The position numbers were made by a program, and so were the translations under genes. Source: Cichorium intybus (Eukaryota; Streptophyta; Magnoliopsida; Asterales; Asteraceae). From it: a stretch of DNA of 64,000 nt. The notes below the pieces were generated by a model. The model was not told the DNA's origin. It did not search any database and saw only the letters and a list, made by a program, of their open reading frames with translations. Below, in pieces: positions 9,551 to 20,992 of the stretch. The stretch covers positions 79,498,857-79,562,856 of the forward strand of contig CM042017.1 in assembly GCA_023525715.1 (NCBI GenBank). The letters run 5' to 3'. Each line of letters begins with the position of its first letter. Within the stretch, counting starts at the first letter, position 1.

Positions 9551-12292
9551 TGTCACACCCTCAAACCGTATTGGCGGAATAGTTTAAGGGTGGATGACTT
9601 CATGAACAATATCATAACAAAGTTGCACAATAGTGAAAACCAAGCAAACAACCATCATTACATAATTGCAAATGTTACATAGTTTAACTGTATCATGTTT
9701 CAAATACAATTATAATGATATCAAAATAGGCAAAAATGACGTCGTAACGTCCTTTCTTGTAGCGCTTGATTTACCAAATCAGTTTCCTGAGAATACAAGT
9801 AGTTGAAAAAGTGTCAACAATTAAGTTGGTGAGTTCATAAGATTTTTGTATAAGAAACGTCCTTTGTTTGTAAACGATAGTGTTGAAAACCAAGAAAATC
9901 CAATATTTTCTTATAAAATGTTCCAAGTCTTTAAATCCCAAAGACTAAAATGTAATATGTAAACTGTAGTGTACTTTCTTTGAAATGTGTGTATCCACGT
10001 AAACAATTTATAAAAATATTAAGTTGATTATTTTCCCATGTGAGATACCATATAACCATACTGTGACTAGTTGGCCTGCTGCGACGTTCTTCAGGCGTCG
10101 GAACTGTTAGACATTTGGACACCTCAGACCTGCCGGTCAAGCTGTAGCTAGCAGCTCAGGTGCGGGGTTGTCAAGCCCCGTATAGATCTATACTCAAATA
10201 TCGCGCTCTCTTACCGAGACTCTGGTTATATAAATGTTCAGGACTTATAGTAGGTACTTAGAAAAGTACTTTGAAGATTCATCTCACAAAAATGTATGTA
10301 TTCCAATCAACTTGTTTACGTACGATTTGTATATAAAAACTCTTGTAATCGTCCATTATCATTTTTCCCATGATAATATATTATAGTAAAATAATTATAT
10401 ATTTTTATATAATTATTTTTGTCATGTTTAAATGTCATAGTAACCTTTTGTTCATAAACTATTCCAACAATAGTCTATTTTTAGTAATTGCGTCGTAATA
10501 ACCTTATTTTTGTGAATAATAGCGAAATAACTTGTTCAAAGATTATAAATATTATCTTTTGAGATATTTCACACAAAAATAATATAATAACTTGATTATA
10601 ACCATTTTTGTTAGAAAATAGTGTCTTTATTTATAAAAACGTAGTTTTTACTAGTTTTCGTTTTTATAACGTTTTTATTCAAGATCTAGCATCTTTATAC
10701 ACTTTATTTGTAGTTTAGTAACTTTTACACAACTTAGTATGTCAAAGTGTTCATAATACATGGATCTACTCATATTTCATGCCAAAATCATATTTATAAC
10801 ATTTTTGTTCAAGATCTAACATTTTTACACACTTATATTATAGTCTAGTAACTTTTATACAAGCATATCATGTATTATAGTGAATATCTCACAAGGATCT
10901 ATCCATATATCATATCAAAGGTATTTTTATCCAAATACCAACTTTATAAACTTGTGAAATCAACATATATATCATTTAAACATATATAAACTTGAATAAA
11001 CAACATATATAGTTAAAGAACTTGTATTCTCCCCCAAAAAGGTTTGAAAAGATGAAAATGTGGGGTATGAACTCACCCTTGTAGCGTGCTTGGCTTAAAA
11101 ACTAAGTATTTCTTGAAAGATCGGTGGTAGGATTGAAGATCCAAGCCTTGGAGCTCGGAGAACCCTTGGACAAAACTATTACCCAATGGTTTTATGTAAA
11201 TATTAGTGTGTGTAAATGGAATCAAAAGTTGTATAATAATGTTTAAAATCATTGGATGAAAGTATCTTACTAAAAATGATGTGATTTACCCTTGGAATGG
11301 TGGAAGATGGTGGTGGTTTGTGGTGGATGAAGTTTTGAAAGGGGTGGTGGTGGTGAAATGTTTGGGCCGAGAGAAAGAAAAGAGATGAGAGAAAGGGTGT
11401 TGGTGTTAGATTAAATGAGAGTAATGTGGGTTTAAAAATCATTTTAGTTAGTTTTGAATTAGGTTATTTAATTATATGTTTTGACTTTCATTTCTAGACT
11501 TTCAAATCATGTGTAAGGTCTTGAGAGTTGTAGCTTTGTATGGGGAGACCCATTTTCAGCCGATGGGTTAGGAGGGGGGGGGGGGGGGGTAGGGTGGGTA
11601 GTTTTAAATAAAATGGTAATATACTTATATAAAATGTATGATTTTTATAAATAGTAAGACGTTTTAGTGAATTTTTATGCGTTTTTGACGAAACGAAGTT
11701 CTAAATAATTATTTTGTATAAAAACATAGTCAAACATTTATTTTGGTTGAATCATAACTCGTTGGGTGTCGGAATACGCGTTTAAGCGCGGTATTCTTCC
11801 GTTTTCGCGATTTTCGGCATTTTACCGGAAATTGCATTTAGCTTTGACATTAAATATTAGATGTTATTACGTTACTTATCATATGAATTGTTATTTCATA
11901 TTTGATGTTTAAGGCACCTCATTTTGTATTTTGAGTCCAAACCCTGTGTACATTTATCCGTTCACAGCGATTTAATGGTTGTAACTTCCTCATACGAACT
12001 CCGTTTTCGACGTTCTATATATCCACAGTTTCGTATTTATGAGTGGATCGTTTTATGAATATTATTATTCTCAAAATAATAATTGTACGATTATCGAATT
12101 TCTACGCTACAGTAGTCTGCTGTCCGTATTTTCGATTTTTAACCGATAATTGTTTTGATTTAGCATACGTAATACTATAATATTAATAATTCATCGCAAA
12201 AGTTAAGGAAAATAACTTTTCAACATATAAATTAACGTACGCGTTGTTTGATTACAGTTGACTTTTGTTGACCAAAATTTACAATTGTCACA
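9551..12292 (-). repeat. 5' LTR of element A
   Basis: 2742-bp direct repeat of 464-3202 and, given the minus orientation, the promoter-bearing LTR. It carries the 16-G run at 11574-11589. Differences from the 3' LTR seen by eye are mostly single transitions, several at CpG, as expected from deamination of methylated cytosines. Confidence 0.95.
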
Positions 12293-12779
12293 CAAGCCTA
12301 TGTGATTCTAGTTATGCACCACTAAAGACATTCCTACTTAAGTCGCCAACATCAATCCTAACAGTCCAACCACATATATAAGCTAATAACATACATTACC
12401 TTCCTATTAGTAGGTATAACTAAATCACATTCTTCTATGAGCATAACATTCCACATATTAGTTCATATAGTAATCCACATAAAATTTGTATGCTTTTACT
12501 AAATCATTCAAGTTGCTGGCATCTCGGTCATACATTATAAGGTTTCACCATAACACATTCAACATATATTTCAACTTTAGCATTCATCATCATAAAATAA
12601 AACATTAGTACATAACATTATTACATGCGAACTTTGTTGGGGTCGGAGGCAACAGATTGACACCAACAAACACAACTTCGTCAACAAATTTTAAGTTGTT
12701 ATTTAGTAATAGATAATGTCATGATTAGCAACTTATTTATATTTTCATAATATATAAAACGTACTTGATACATATCTAT
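12293..12779. other. Intergenic, no gene seen
   Basis: Right flank of element A, continuing the pre-insertion sequence of 1-463. AT-rich, with no frame or recognised repeat. The missing left terminus of the CACTA element at 12780-16359 might lie here but I found no CACTACAAG motif. Confidence 0.4.
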
Positions 12780-13960
12780 TTGAGATTGGTCCTGGTCCTG
12801 ATATTTTTCCCTTCAAATAGTATTCATGATTGGTTCATCTTATATGTTATATGTGCGACATAAATTAATCGTTCTTCAGTACTAAAATATTGTCTCCGAT
12901 AGATGTCCTGCCAAATATAAGATGTCGCATGTCAGCAAGATACTGATAGTCAGTCACTAATGAGTTTCCCTTCAAAGTCAGAATTGGCGTTAGTCTATCA
13001 AAAAACCGAAATTCGGTCTCTAATAAGGTTACATAGACAATCAAAATTGTTGTTATTTTATCTTATACTGAAATTTAGTGTCTAATATGTTTCTTTTAAA
13101 AAATAAGTATCTGATTCAAGGTATATGATATATGGTATTTATGACTAAATAATTTGTCTTAAAGACTAAAATCAAGTCCTTAGTAAGTTTTCTAAAAAAA
13201 TCAACATTATCACATGTTTATTGGGGACTGAAATCCAGTCCCTAATTATTTTTCATCCAAAGTCAAAATTGGACTAGTCTATTGAGATGAAACTTTAGGC
13301 CCTAATAAGTTTCCTTCCAAATAGTATTCATGAATAATACATTAGTATTTGATATACGGTGTCTATGAGTAACTAATAAGTCCCTAATACTAATTTTCAG
13401 TCTGTTATAAGTGTTCATTCAAATGTAAAATAATGCATGTCTATTAGAGACTGAAATCGAGTCTTTAGAAAGTTTCCCTCAAAATACCAAATTGGTGCAA
13501 CTTTATCAAAGACAAAAATTCAGTCCCTAATAAGATGCTTAAAAAATCAAAATTGGCTCAGCTCTATCACGGACTAAAATTTAGTCCCTAATAAGTTTCC
13601 CTCCAAAGTCATAATTGGCGCTAGTGTAACGCCAAGATACTCTTTTTATAAATATAATAAAAAGGGTAAAATGGTCATTTTACCTTGGAAGGGTAAATTG
13701 ATCTTTTGGACAAAAAAAAGTATTTAGTTTGAAATAATATTTTGAGTTTTGGACTTAAAATGTTATAAAAAACTGATTTTTGGCCGTTTTACCATAAAAG
13801 GGTATTTTGGTCATTTGACCATGTAAAGGACCAAATATGAAAAATATTGTTGGTTGTGGCAAATTTATAAAGAATGGAAGTTTTATTGTAATAAAACTTG
13901 ATTATTGTGGTCAAAGTTCAAGAAATGGAACTTAGGGACCAAAATTGTAAATTTTGGAGG

Positions 13961-13969
13961 TATAAATAG
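13961..13969 (+). promoter_or_regulatory. TATA box of the solo LTR
   Basis: TATAAATAG at 13961-13969, about 340 bp inside the LTR, is a canonical plant TATA box in the expected orientation. Confidence 0.55.
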
Positions 13970-15242
13970 TTGGAAATTTCTCCCCATATGTGCAGATTTT
14001 GGGCAGCAACGGGAGAGAGTTTTCTCTTTACAAATTCTGTAAGAATTGAAGAATCCTTGAAGGTTTAAGTTGCATTTCGAATCATAGCTTTGGAATTGAA
14101 GAAATTGAAGCTTGAAAGGTTAGTTCTTCAAGTTCTAGCTTGTTAGTCCTTGATGAAATTGATAGGAACTGAAAACTGCATTTTCAGTTAGGAATTTGTG
14201 GTTAAAATGGTTTAATGCTTCCATTAAGTCATGCTAATAAGGACTTAACTCAAGAAAATGGAAGTAGATTGCTATTTATGATGAATTTGAAGTTTTGGGG
14301 TTGTTAGAACTAAGAACCCTAATTCTTCATTTTGATTGATTTAGTTGTTTTGAATGGTTGAAAACCTTGTTAAAGTATAAGGTTTTAGCCTAGAAACAAA
14401 CCCCAAACGATTAAGGACTGGATTAAGGACTTAATGGGCAAAAACTGCGTGCTACAGTGCACAAATCGCGGCTGGACAGGAGACCTGTGCAGGCGCCAGG
14501 CGCGGTGCACCCAAGCCCCAGGCGGGGTGCGCCCAGGCGCAGTGCGCCTCCGAGCAGGGGCAGGCAGGGGATCAAAAATGCTAACTTTCGTTTGGCTTGT
14601 CCGTTTTAGCTCAAACTTGAACCGTAGACTCGTTATGGTCTGAAAAGTTTGGGAAAATTTTTATATAGAGTTTTCGACCCCTCGGGAGCACTGTAGATCG
14701 ATTCGAATGCATCGGTGAATAGTAAAATTCATAAAAAGTTAGTAAACGGAAAGTTTATTAACTAGGCATTGTTTGTAATGATATTGTATTGAACTCTAGT
14801 GTATTAGAGTCAATTGGAATGGTTATTAACCTATTATCATTTGTTATATAAATGAGTATATAGGTATGGGACAAAATGGTTGTGGTGCACGCAAAGACAA
14901 GAAACAACCGAAATTGAAACGCAGCTAGTATCCAGGTGAGTAATCTCACTGATATCATATATGATATATGATGATTGAATTGTTACAGGTTGAACTGATT
15001 GTGGGACGAAATTGATGGTTCAAAGATACATTTGAAGAGACAATACCAGATAAGCCGTGAGTCTATAATAGACAAGAACGGAGCTGTGAGTCAAACCTAT
15101 ATAGACAAGACCGGATAAGCCGTGAGTCATTGCGATGACAAGAACGGAGCCGTGAGTCTAGGCAACAGCGGGCTAACCCGTGAGCCAAGGCAACAGCGGG
15201 CTAACCCGTGAGCCAAAATTAATTCTGGATGCTATATCCAAT

Positions 15243-15580
15243 TGGTGCGGCCTTCGGGCTATGATTCTGGTGCGGCCTTCGGGCTATGATTCTGGTGCGG
15301 CCTTCGGGCTATGATTCTGGTGCGGCCTTCGGGCTATGATTCTGGTGCGGCCTTCGGGCTATGATTTCGGTGCGGCCTTCGGGCTATGATTCCGGTGCGG
15401 CCTTCGGGCTATGATATTTGGTGCGGCCTTTTGGCTATGATTTTGTTACAGGTACATGGTGCGGTCTTTTGGCTATGATATCGGGTTATTAAACCCAGCT
15501 GGTGCGGCCTGCGGGCTATGATTTATATATTGATAATGTTTTGGTGCAGCTTATATAGCTATGACACAGAGTGCGGCTTA
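15243..15580 (+). repeat. Tandem array within the solo LTR, about 25-bp unit
   Basis: About seven near-perfect copies of a 24-25-bp unit (core 'tgcggccttcgggctatgat') are followed by three or four degenerate copies to about 15580. Just upstream (15163-15215) a second short unit, core 'caacagcgggctaacccgtg', occurs twice. This is not a CRISPR: there are no distinct spacers and the genome is a plant's. Confidence 0.9.
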
Positions 15581-16369
15581 AATAGCCAGGATATATTGTG
15601 CAGTCCGATGTGACTAAGAAATATGGGACAGAAATGGTTGTATATGATTATATGTGCAAATAACTGACGTGGCTTGATAATTGCAGGTTATCATGTTATA
15701 GTCTGTAAGGCTATAATTTAGGATGTGAAATTCTAAGAGATATTTGGTCAGCCAGTAAGGCTAGGAGTTTGGTTTTGATATCCAAACAGTTATATGAATG
15801 TATTTCTAATACTTGTTATTTGCAGATACGATTATTCACTGAGCTTTATAGCTCACGATATTTGTTACTGTCCCTGCAGGTTAGTATGATACTGATAGGG
15901 GACAAGATAAAGTCCGTGACTCAAGGAGGGGACTTGTAGATGCTGTCAGTAGCAGCCCGGCTTATAAGGAGGTTACTATATTTATATACTCCTTGATACG
16001 CTTGTACCCGTTTTTATTAAAATATACCCCTTTGTTATGGTTTTATGTATTGAAACCTGTGTTTAAATGAAAAAATTTTTTAAGGGGTGTTTTGTTTTAA
16101 AAGCCGAGTGTTACAGCTAGTCTATTCGAGACTGAAATTCAGTCCCTGATGTGTTTCCCTCCAAACCTAAACTAGCCCATACATATTGGAGACTAAATTT
16201 CAACCCCAATTAGGTTTAGTCAGTCTCTATTTATTCACACATTAAAATCAGTTGTAGATAGTATCAGCGACTGATTCATCCGTCCCAAATACTTGCTATC
16301 AAGGATTGATTAATCAGTCTCTGATATTTTAGTCACAAATGCGCATTTTTCTTGTAGTGAAAATAGAAA

Positions 16370-16550
16370 GATTATTCAGTTTGGATAAGAATGGGAATTT
16401 TTTATTGCTAATCGATTTCAGGATAGTAGTTGGGCTTGGGATTAGCGAAAGAGTGTTAGAGGTGGTGCTGAGAACACTCACACTTCTTAAGTTGGAAGAG
16501 TTGCTTTACGATTTTTGAATTGAGGACCAAATAGACAAGTATACTTAGAA
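16370..16550 (+). pseudogene. Possible LINE ORF2 scrap
   Basis: Two frames read together give SWAWD followed by a stop, then SVRGGAEN, then a Leu/Glu-rich piece. This resembles the 'W..R.RGGAE' block of plant L1-type ORF2, the block also present in the better LINE at about 23355-23420. It has a stop and a frameshift and no recognised ends. Tentative. Confidence 0.35.
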
Positions 16551-17489
16551 ATTAGATAATATAGGTTTGTTTAATTGGATAATACAGGTTTGTTTACAGT
16601 TTAAATAACTCGTAAATGTATTGACGATTTGTTGCTACTGGAAGGAGTAAGGTTGACTACTTGGAATTGATTAGTTCCAATAAAAAGTAAACATATATGT
16701 TTAGAGATCGCTTATGAATCAGATTCCTACTACACATCAATTTGGTGGGTAAAAGAATTGCTATGCCACGTGTCTTGTGTCCTATTTGCATCTCTTGCAC
16801 GGAGTAGTTGAGTAACTTGTGTTGTGGCAGCTAGAACGTGGGATGGAAGCTGGTTGGGTCAATCATATTACCAAACAGGAATGAGATGGAGTACATTGTA
16901 GCCTCTTTGGATTTCCAGACTATAACAAATTATAAGAAACAGATTCTGAAAGCAATCATCTTCACAATATTATGAGTGCTTTGGAGTTACATAATTGCTA
17001 GGGTTTTCCGGAAAAGAATATGAGAAAGATGTTAACCTTGATTTCAATTTTCAGTTGGTGTACCAATAGAAATAGAAAATTCCTCATTAACCCCGAGTAT
17101 TTGATGTTGTCTATTGTTTTTTTTTCTAAACATATTGCTAGTTTTTTAAACGAAATCTTTAATTGGTCTACTATACGAGTAATCCCAATAATACATGCTC
17201 GTCAATTTGTTTATACATGTATCAATATTACACGTCTCTTCATGTTTGATGTCTCGACTATATCATACTGTTGCAAACATCATTTTATTATATGATGCAA
17301 GTACCATTATATTGTATGATACACACACTAAACATGTAAAGCAACTCATCATTTGCTGAAGTTGCATAATCGAAAAAAATTATTTGTTTAAACTTTATCA
17401 TATCTCTGAATTAAATTCATAATGGGTCCACTATCATTTTGAAGCACAAAGATAGAATAAACTTTTTTGTGGATACTAGGATGTGTCAT
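16551..17489. other. Intergenic, no gene seen
   Basis: AT-rich. The plus frame at 17020-17295 (91 codons) has no recognisable domain and unremarkable composition, and I treat it as chance. Confidence 0.4.
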
Positions 17490-18430
17490 ACATACACGTT
17501 TATTTTATGGTAAATTATAAAAATATCCTTCATATAAAAAAATAGAGAGTTTTTATATATGTTTAAATAAATATTAAAATATTATATTTATCCAACCTGG
17601 TTTATAATATCATATATATGATTCATAAGCTTTCAAAATATCATATTTCTCATATCTAATATCTAAATATCAATACCATTTATAAACTTATAAAATATGA
17701 TCATATGCCTAAAAATTTTCTTTTTAAATATTTTAAAGTATTTTTATAATAACTTTTTGTAATAAAAATAATTATAAATATAAGAAAATTCTGAAATAAC
17801 CAAATATCACTATTTCTATATTATTGGAATATTTTCAATTTTTTAATCAAACTTCTCACACAAACACGTCGTTGAAAAGTTGAAACACAAACAACACAAC
17901 CTGGGGGAAGGGAGACACCGCCATTGTCGTCGTCCATAGTTGTTGTCTATTATCCACCGTTCGTAATCGTCTTCCTTTGTACTTATTCGCCATCGATAAT
18001 CATATTCAGCACCGATTTCCATCACCAGTCATACTTATTTGCTGTCTGTCATACTTAATCGTCATCGATAATCATTTGAAGATGGATATCAGTGCTGATG
18101 ATTGTATTTTAACTTTAAGCAATATGGTTGTATGAGAAATCTGATTGAAATATTAAAAGTATTCCAACAAATAGAAGTAGGGGTATTTTAAATATTTAAT
18201 AAAGAATTTGGGCAAATATGATACTTGGAAGTTTATAAATGGTATATATGATATTTAGACATTAGGTTGGTAATACATGATATATTTTGAAAGCTTATAA
18301 AGAATCTATATGATATTTGGAAGTTAAGTAAGCAAATATGATATTTTGCTGTTTATTTAGGACATATATGAAATTCAACCTAAAAAGATTAAAATATATG
18401 AGATTATATGAAACATTTAAAAAAAAATTA
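17490..18430. repeat. Degenerate long-inverted-repeat element
   Basis: The left arm (about 17500-17715) and right arm (about 18190-18400) are inverted copies. For example 'ataagctttcaaaatat' and 'ataccatttataaact' on the left reappear reverse-complemented on the right. The arms are about 200 bp and clearly diverged. The roughly 470-bp interior is more GC-rich, with a short direct repeat around 'catcgataatcat' (17990 and 18064), but no transposase. It looks like an old MULE-like or fold-back non-autonomous transposon. Exact ends and TSD were not resolved. Confidence 0.5.
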
Positions 18431-20709
18431 ATTGTATACTAACAGGTAATATCAAAACAACATAAGCCATAACATGCCAGTTCCTCTAGGCATCCAACTC
18501 GAAAGACGTATCGTGACAACGTTAAAAAGATGAGAATTCAAACGTGGGGCATCATGTTTAAGCGGCACCGTCTATTTTCTCTAAAGATATTCTGTTTTAT
18601 ATGCAAGTGATAAATATGAGACCCTTAATATGGGCCACCAATAAGTTTCATGTATCACATGGTTTTAAGTCGATAACGAGGTTATATGGCTAGTCTAGAA
18701 CTGTCGGTGGCCAATCATTGACTCCATCGCAGAGGTTTAGAGCGATTACAAAGATACGAGATGAAAGATTAAATGTTTTTTTTGGACTTGCAGAAAAATG
18801 ATAAAGTGGCTTTCATAAAATGAGTTTTGGAAGAATGAAACGTATTGGTGATTAATTTGTAGTAAACATTAATAATTTCCTTCAGCGCTTGATCATGTCA
18901 TCATTTCTCATCAGTTGCATATCAAAATTTCTTATAGTGACATGAAATTTTTTGTCTATTTTCTAAATAAAGATATAGTTTACTTGTTCATTCTCGTGCA
19001 CGTGGAAAAAAGCAAACAGGCTAATCAAATTTGATTTGGATTCATCACCGACATCATTCCTGATTTTAATTAAGATTTGACTACTTTCTAAGAATCATTC
19101 AGATAATCACAAACCTTATAATCAGTCAAGTTAGTAAGTTGTAAGTTACGAAATGCTAGAAAGTGGGTCCAATTAGTTAAAAGTTTTCTGAAAACGTTTA
19201 GTAGTTTTTCTGTAAAGTTGGTACTGAATTCTCTCGTCTCGCATCTTGTCATAGAATAGAAAGACAATTAATTTCCTTACTCAATCGCTCTATATTTATC
19301 GACTTAAAGCTTTGAAAAACAAGAGGGTCATTGGTCTAGTAGTACCTAAACATTAGAAAATATATTCTTCCCTCAAGGGGTGGAGGGTGTTCTAGTCTCA
19401 TACTATACATTGGTGTAATTTTGGAGTAAGATTTAATAGGTAGGTTTGTTTAACTGTTAAAAAAACATGGAATGTGATTAGTTTCATTTCAAAAAATAAT
19501 TCCTGAGTGGCTGTAAATTCTTTTTGGATGGACGACGAATAGATTCCTTTCTTTTAGTGGTTACTTGAGATGGTTAGTTTCATTTAAAAAACGTTTCAGA
19601 TTTCAAAGGACATACATTACATTGCAAATATCATTTACAATTAAAATATATTTATAGACAACGGTGTTGTTAATGTTCAATGTTAAAAATAGAAGTCAGT
19701 TGTCATTGTTTGTTAAAATTAAAAGTGTGTTGCTATTTCGTATTAAAAATAAATGTACGTTATTGATTTAGGATAAAATAAAAATAACGTAGTTGTGGTT
19801 GGTTAAAAATAAAACTATGTTGCTATCATTTCCTAAAGATAATGAAAGAACTTTGTTTAAGCTAACCGTTTAAGATATATATATATTTAACATTGTATGC
19901 CTCATTGTGTCCACAACATTAAGTACAAACAGTTCTTGGATATGATCATATACAATAACCCTTAAATTCCTTTAGATTCACAAGAGTTTTTACTTAATTA
20001 TTATCTACTTTTAATACTATAAATAAATATTGTAAAACTAATTTTATTTGAATATTTAAATTTAATATTAGTTTAAACTTCATTTTTATCAAATCTTCTG
20101 ATTTATCAAACTTCATATTCATCCATTGCATTGAACGATTGCCATATCTTGAAATAAACAAATATGGCTATGTTGATAATTTTTTTATATTTATTTGCAC
20201 TATATAAACGAATAAAATATCAACATAATTCTACATAATCAAGTAATATGCTCTTGTCCTTGAGTAATTTTCATACACTCAAATTGTGTTTCGATAACAT
20301 GTACATTGATGGTCTCTGTCACATTTCAAAGAACTATGAAAACATCAGTCGGTTCAAACCGTTTCTCGGATGCATCGATAGGGCTCTAATTAACCTTGGA
20401 ACAAATAAATAAGCAAATTTTGTAATGATAAAAGATGAAACATATAAAAATGGTAACAAATTAACACATGTTTACATATATTTTTACGTAATCAATTTCA
20501 TATGTACGTAAACTGTTACATGAAAACAAAATTATATAAATCAATTCAAGAATACTCAATTTATAAGGACCAAACTTAATAACAATTTAAAAGAATTTAA
20601 ATTAATCTCAATTTGTTGCCATCGATATTATTAAAAATATCAAATATCACCAATTTAAGTGACCTTCAATTGACTTCAACGTTATATTTTATAATAACTT
20701 ACATAACCA
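18431..20709. other. Intergenic, AT-rich, no gene seen
   Basis: No supported coding sequence. It contains a possible SINE (19321-19450) and a stretch at about 19660-19850 with four or five loose repeats of 'gttgctat...gttaaaaataaa' type. The latter resembles the arms of the small MITE seen in PUS7 introns 13 and 14. Confidence 0.4.
19321..19450 (+). repeat. Possible tRNA-derived SINE
   Basis: 'GGTCATTGGTCTAGTAGTA' resembles the pol III A box region of plant SINEs. About 55 bp later 'ggtgttctagtctca' resembles a B box. The spacing is right for a tRNA-derived head, but the tail and a clean target duplication are not evident. Confidence 0.35.
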
Positions 20710-20992
20710 TTAGGCCGTCCGGTGTGCTCGAGCTCGGGCTAGTGCGACGAGTGCGGTGAACACCGCCCCGTCCATGCGAGCCCCTCGCATTTTGACCCCG
20801 CGCGAGCCTGAGACATTGTGCGACGTTGGGTTTGAGCCGTTGGCCAACGACTATAAAAATGGCCGTTGAAATTTTAACAAAATAATAATAATAATATTTT
20901 TTAAACACACACATATATATACACATCCAACACAAATTTTTCACACTTTACATCTCAAAACATTCTCCAAACACTCTCCAAAAAAAATTCAA

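Larger units (their letters stand above)
464..12292 (-). mobile_element. Ty3/gypsy LTR retrotransposon A (Tekay-like chromovirus)
   Basis: Complete element in minus orientation: 5' LTR 9551-12292, primer-binding site 9536-9547, ORF0 8989-8201, gag-protease 7782-6046, RT-RNaseH-integrase-chromodomain down to about 3257, degenerate polypurine tract 3215-3203, 3' LTR 464-3202. On the minus strand both LTRs begin TGTGACA and end GGTGTGACA. The order PR-RT-RH-IN marks Ty3/gypsy. The C-terminal chromodomain and the iMet primer site fit the Tekay/Del lineage (family knowledge). Flanking pentamers caatc/caagc are a likely one-mismatch TSD. By eye the LTRs differ at only about 11 substitutions plus a G-run length change, so the insertion is recent. 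Yet pol is broken at three places: a stop at 6046-6048, a lost RT catalytic Asp at 5734-5736, and a frameshift near 3547. This copy could therefore move only with proteins supplied in trans. Confidence 0.9.
13625..16115 (+). mobile_element. Solo LTR of a Ty3/gypsy-type element
   Basis: 2491-bp unit beginning TGTAACGCC and ending GAGTGTTACA, flanked on both sides by the perfect pentamer gctag (13620-13624 and 16116-16120). It has no internal coding region, PBS or PPT, so it is a solo LTR left by recombination between two LTRs. The plus orientation is suggested by a TATA box at 13961 and a transcript-end-like region near 15830-16080. It contains the tandem array at 15243-15580. It disrupts the CACTA subterminal repeats and so is younger than that element. 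Confidence 0.85.
12780..16359. mobile_element. Non-autonomous CACTA (En/Spm) element, left end unresolved
   Basis: The right end is clear: TTTTTCTTGTAGTG ends at 16359, the reverse complement of CACTACAAGAAAA, the hallmark TIR of plant CACTA elements. Inside are at least ten diverged copies of a subterminal motif (cores such as 'gactgaaattcagtccctaa' and 'taagtttccctccaaa') at about 12940-13615 and again at 16121-16230, as CACTA elements show. No transposase frame is present. The element is split by a solo LTR at 13625-16115. The left TIR was not found, so the left limit is approximate. Confidence 0.65.

Noticed and set aside
14434..14643. 69-codon frame in the solo LTR
   Set aside because: Lies in LTR leader sequence with a GC-rich patch and no domain. 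Chance frame.
15243..15580. Regular short repeats resembling a CRISPR array
   Set aside because: Head-to-tail repeats with no unique spacers, inside a plant LTR.
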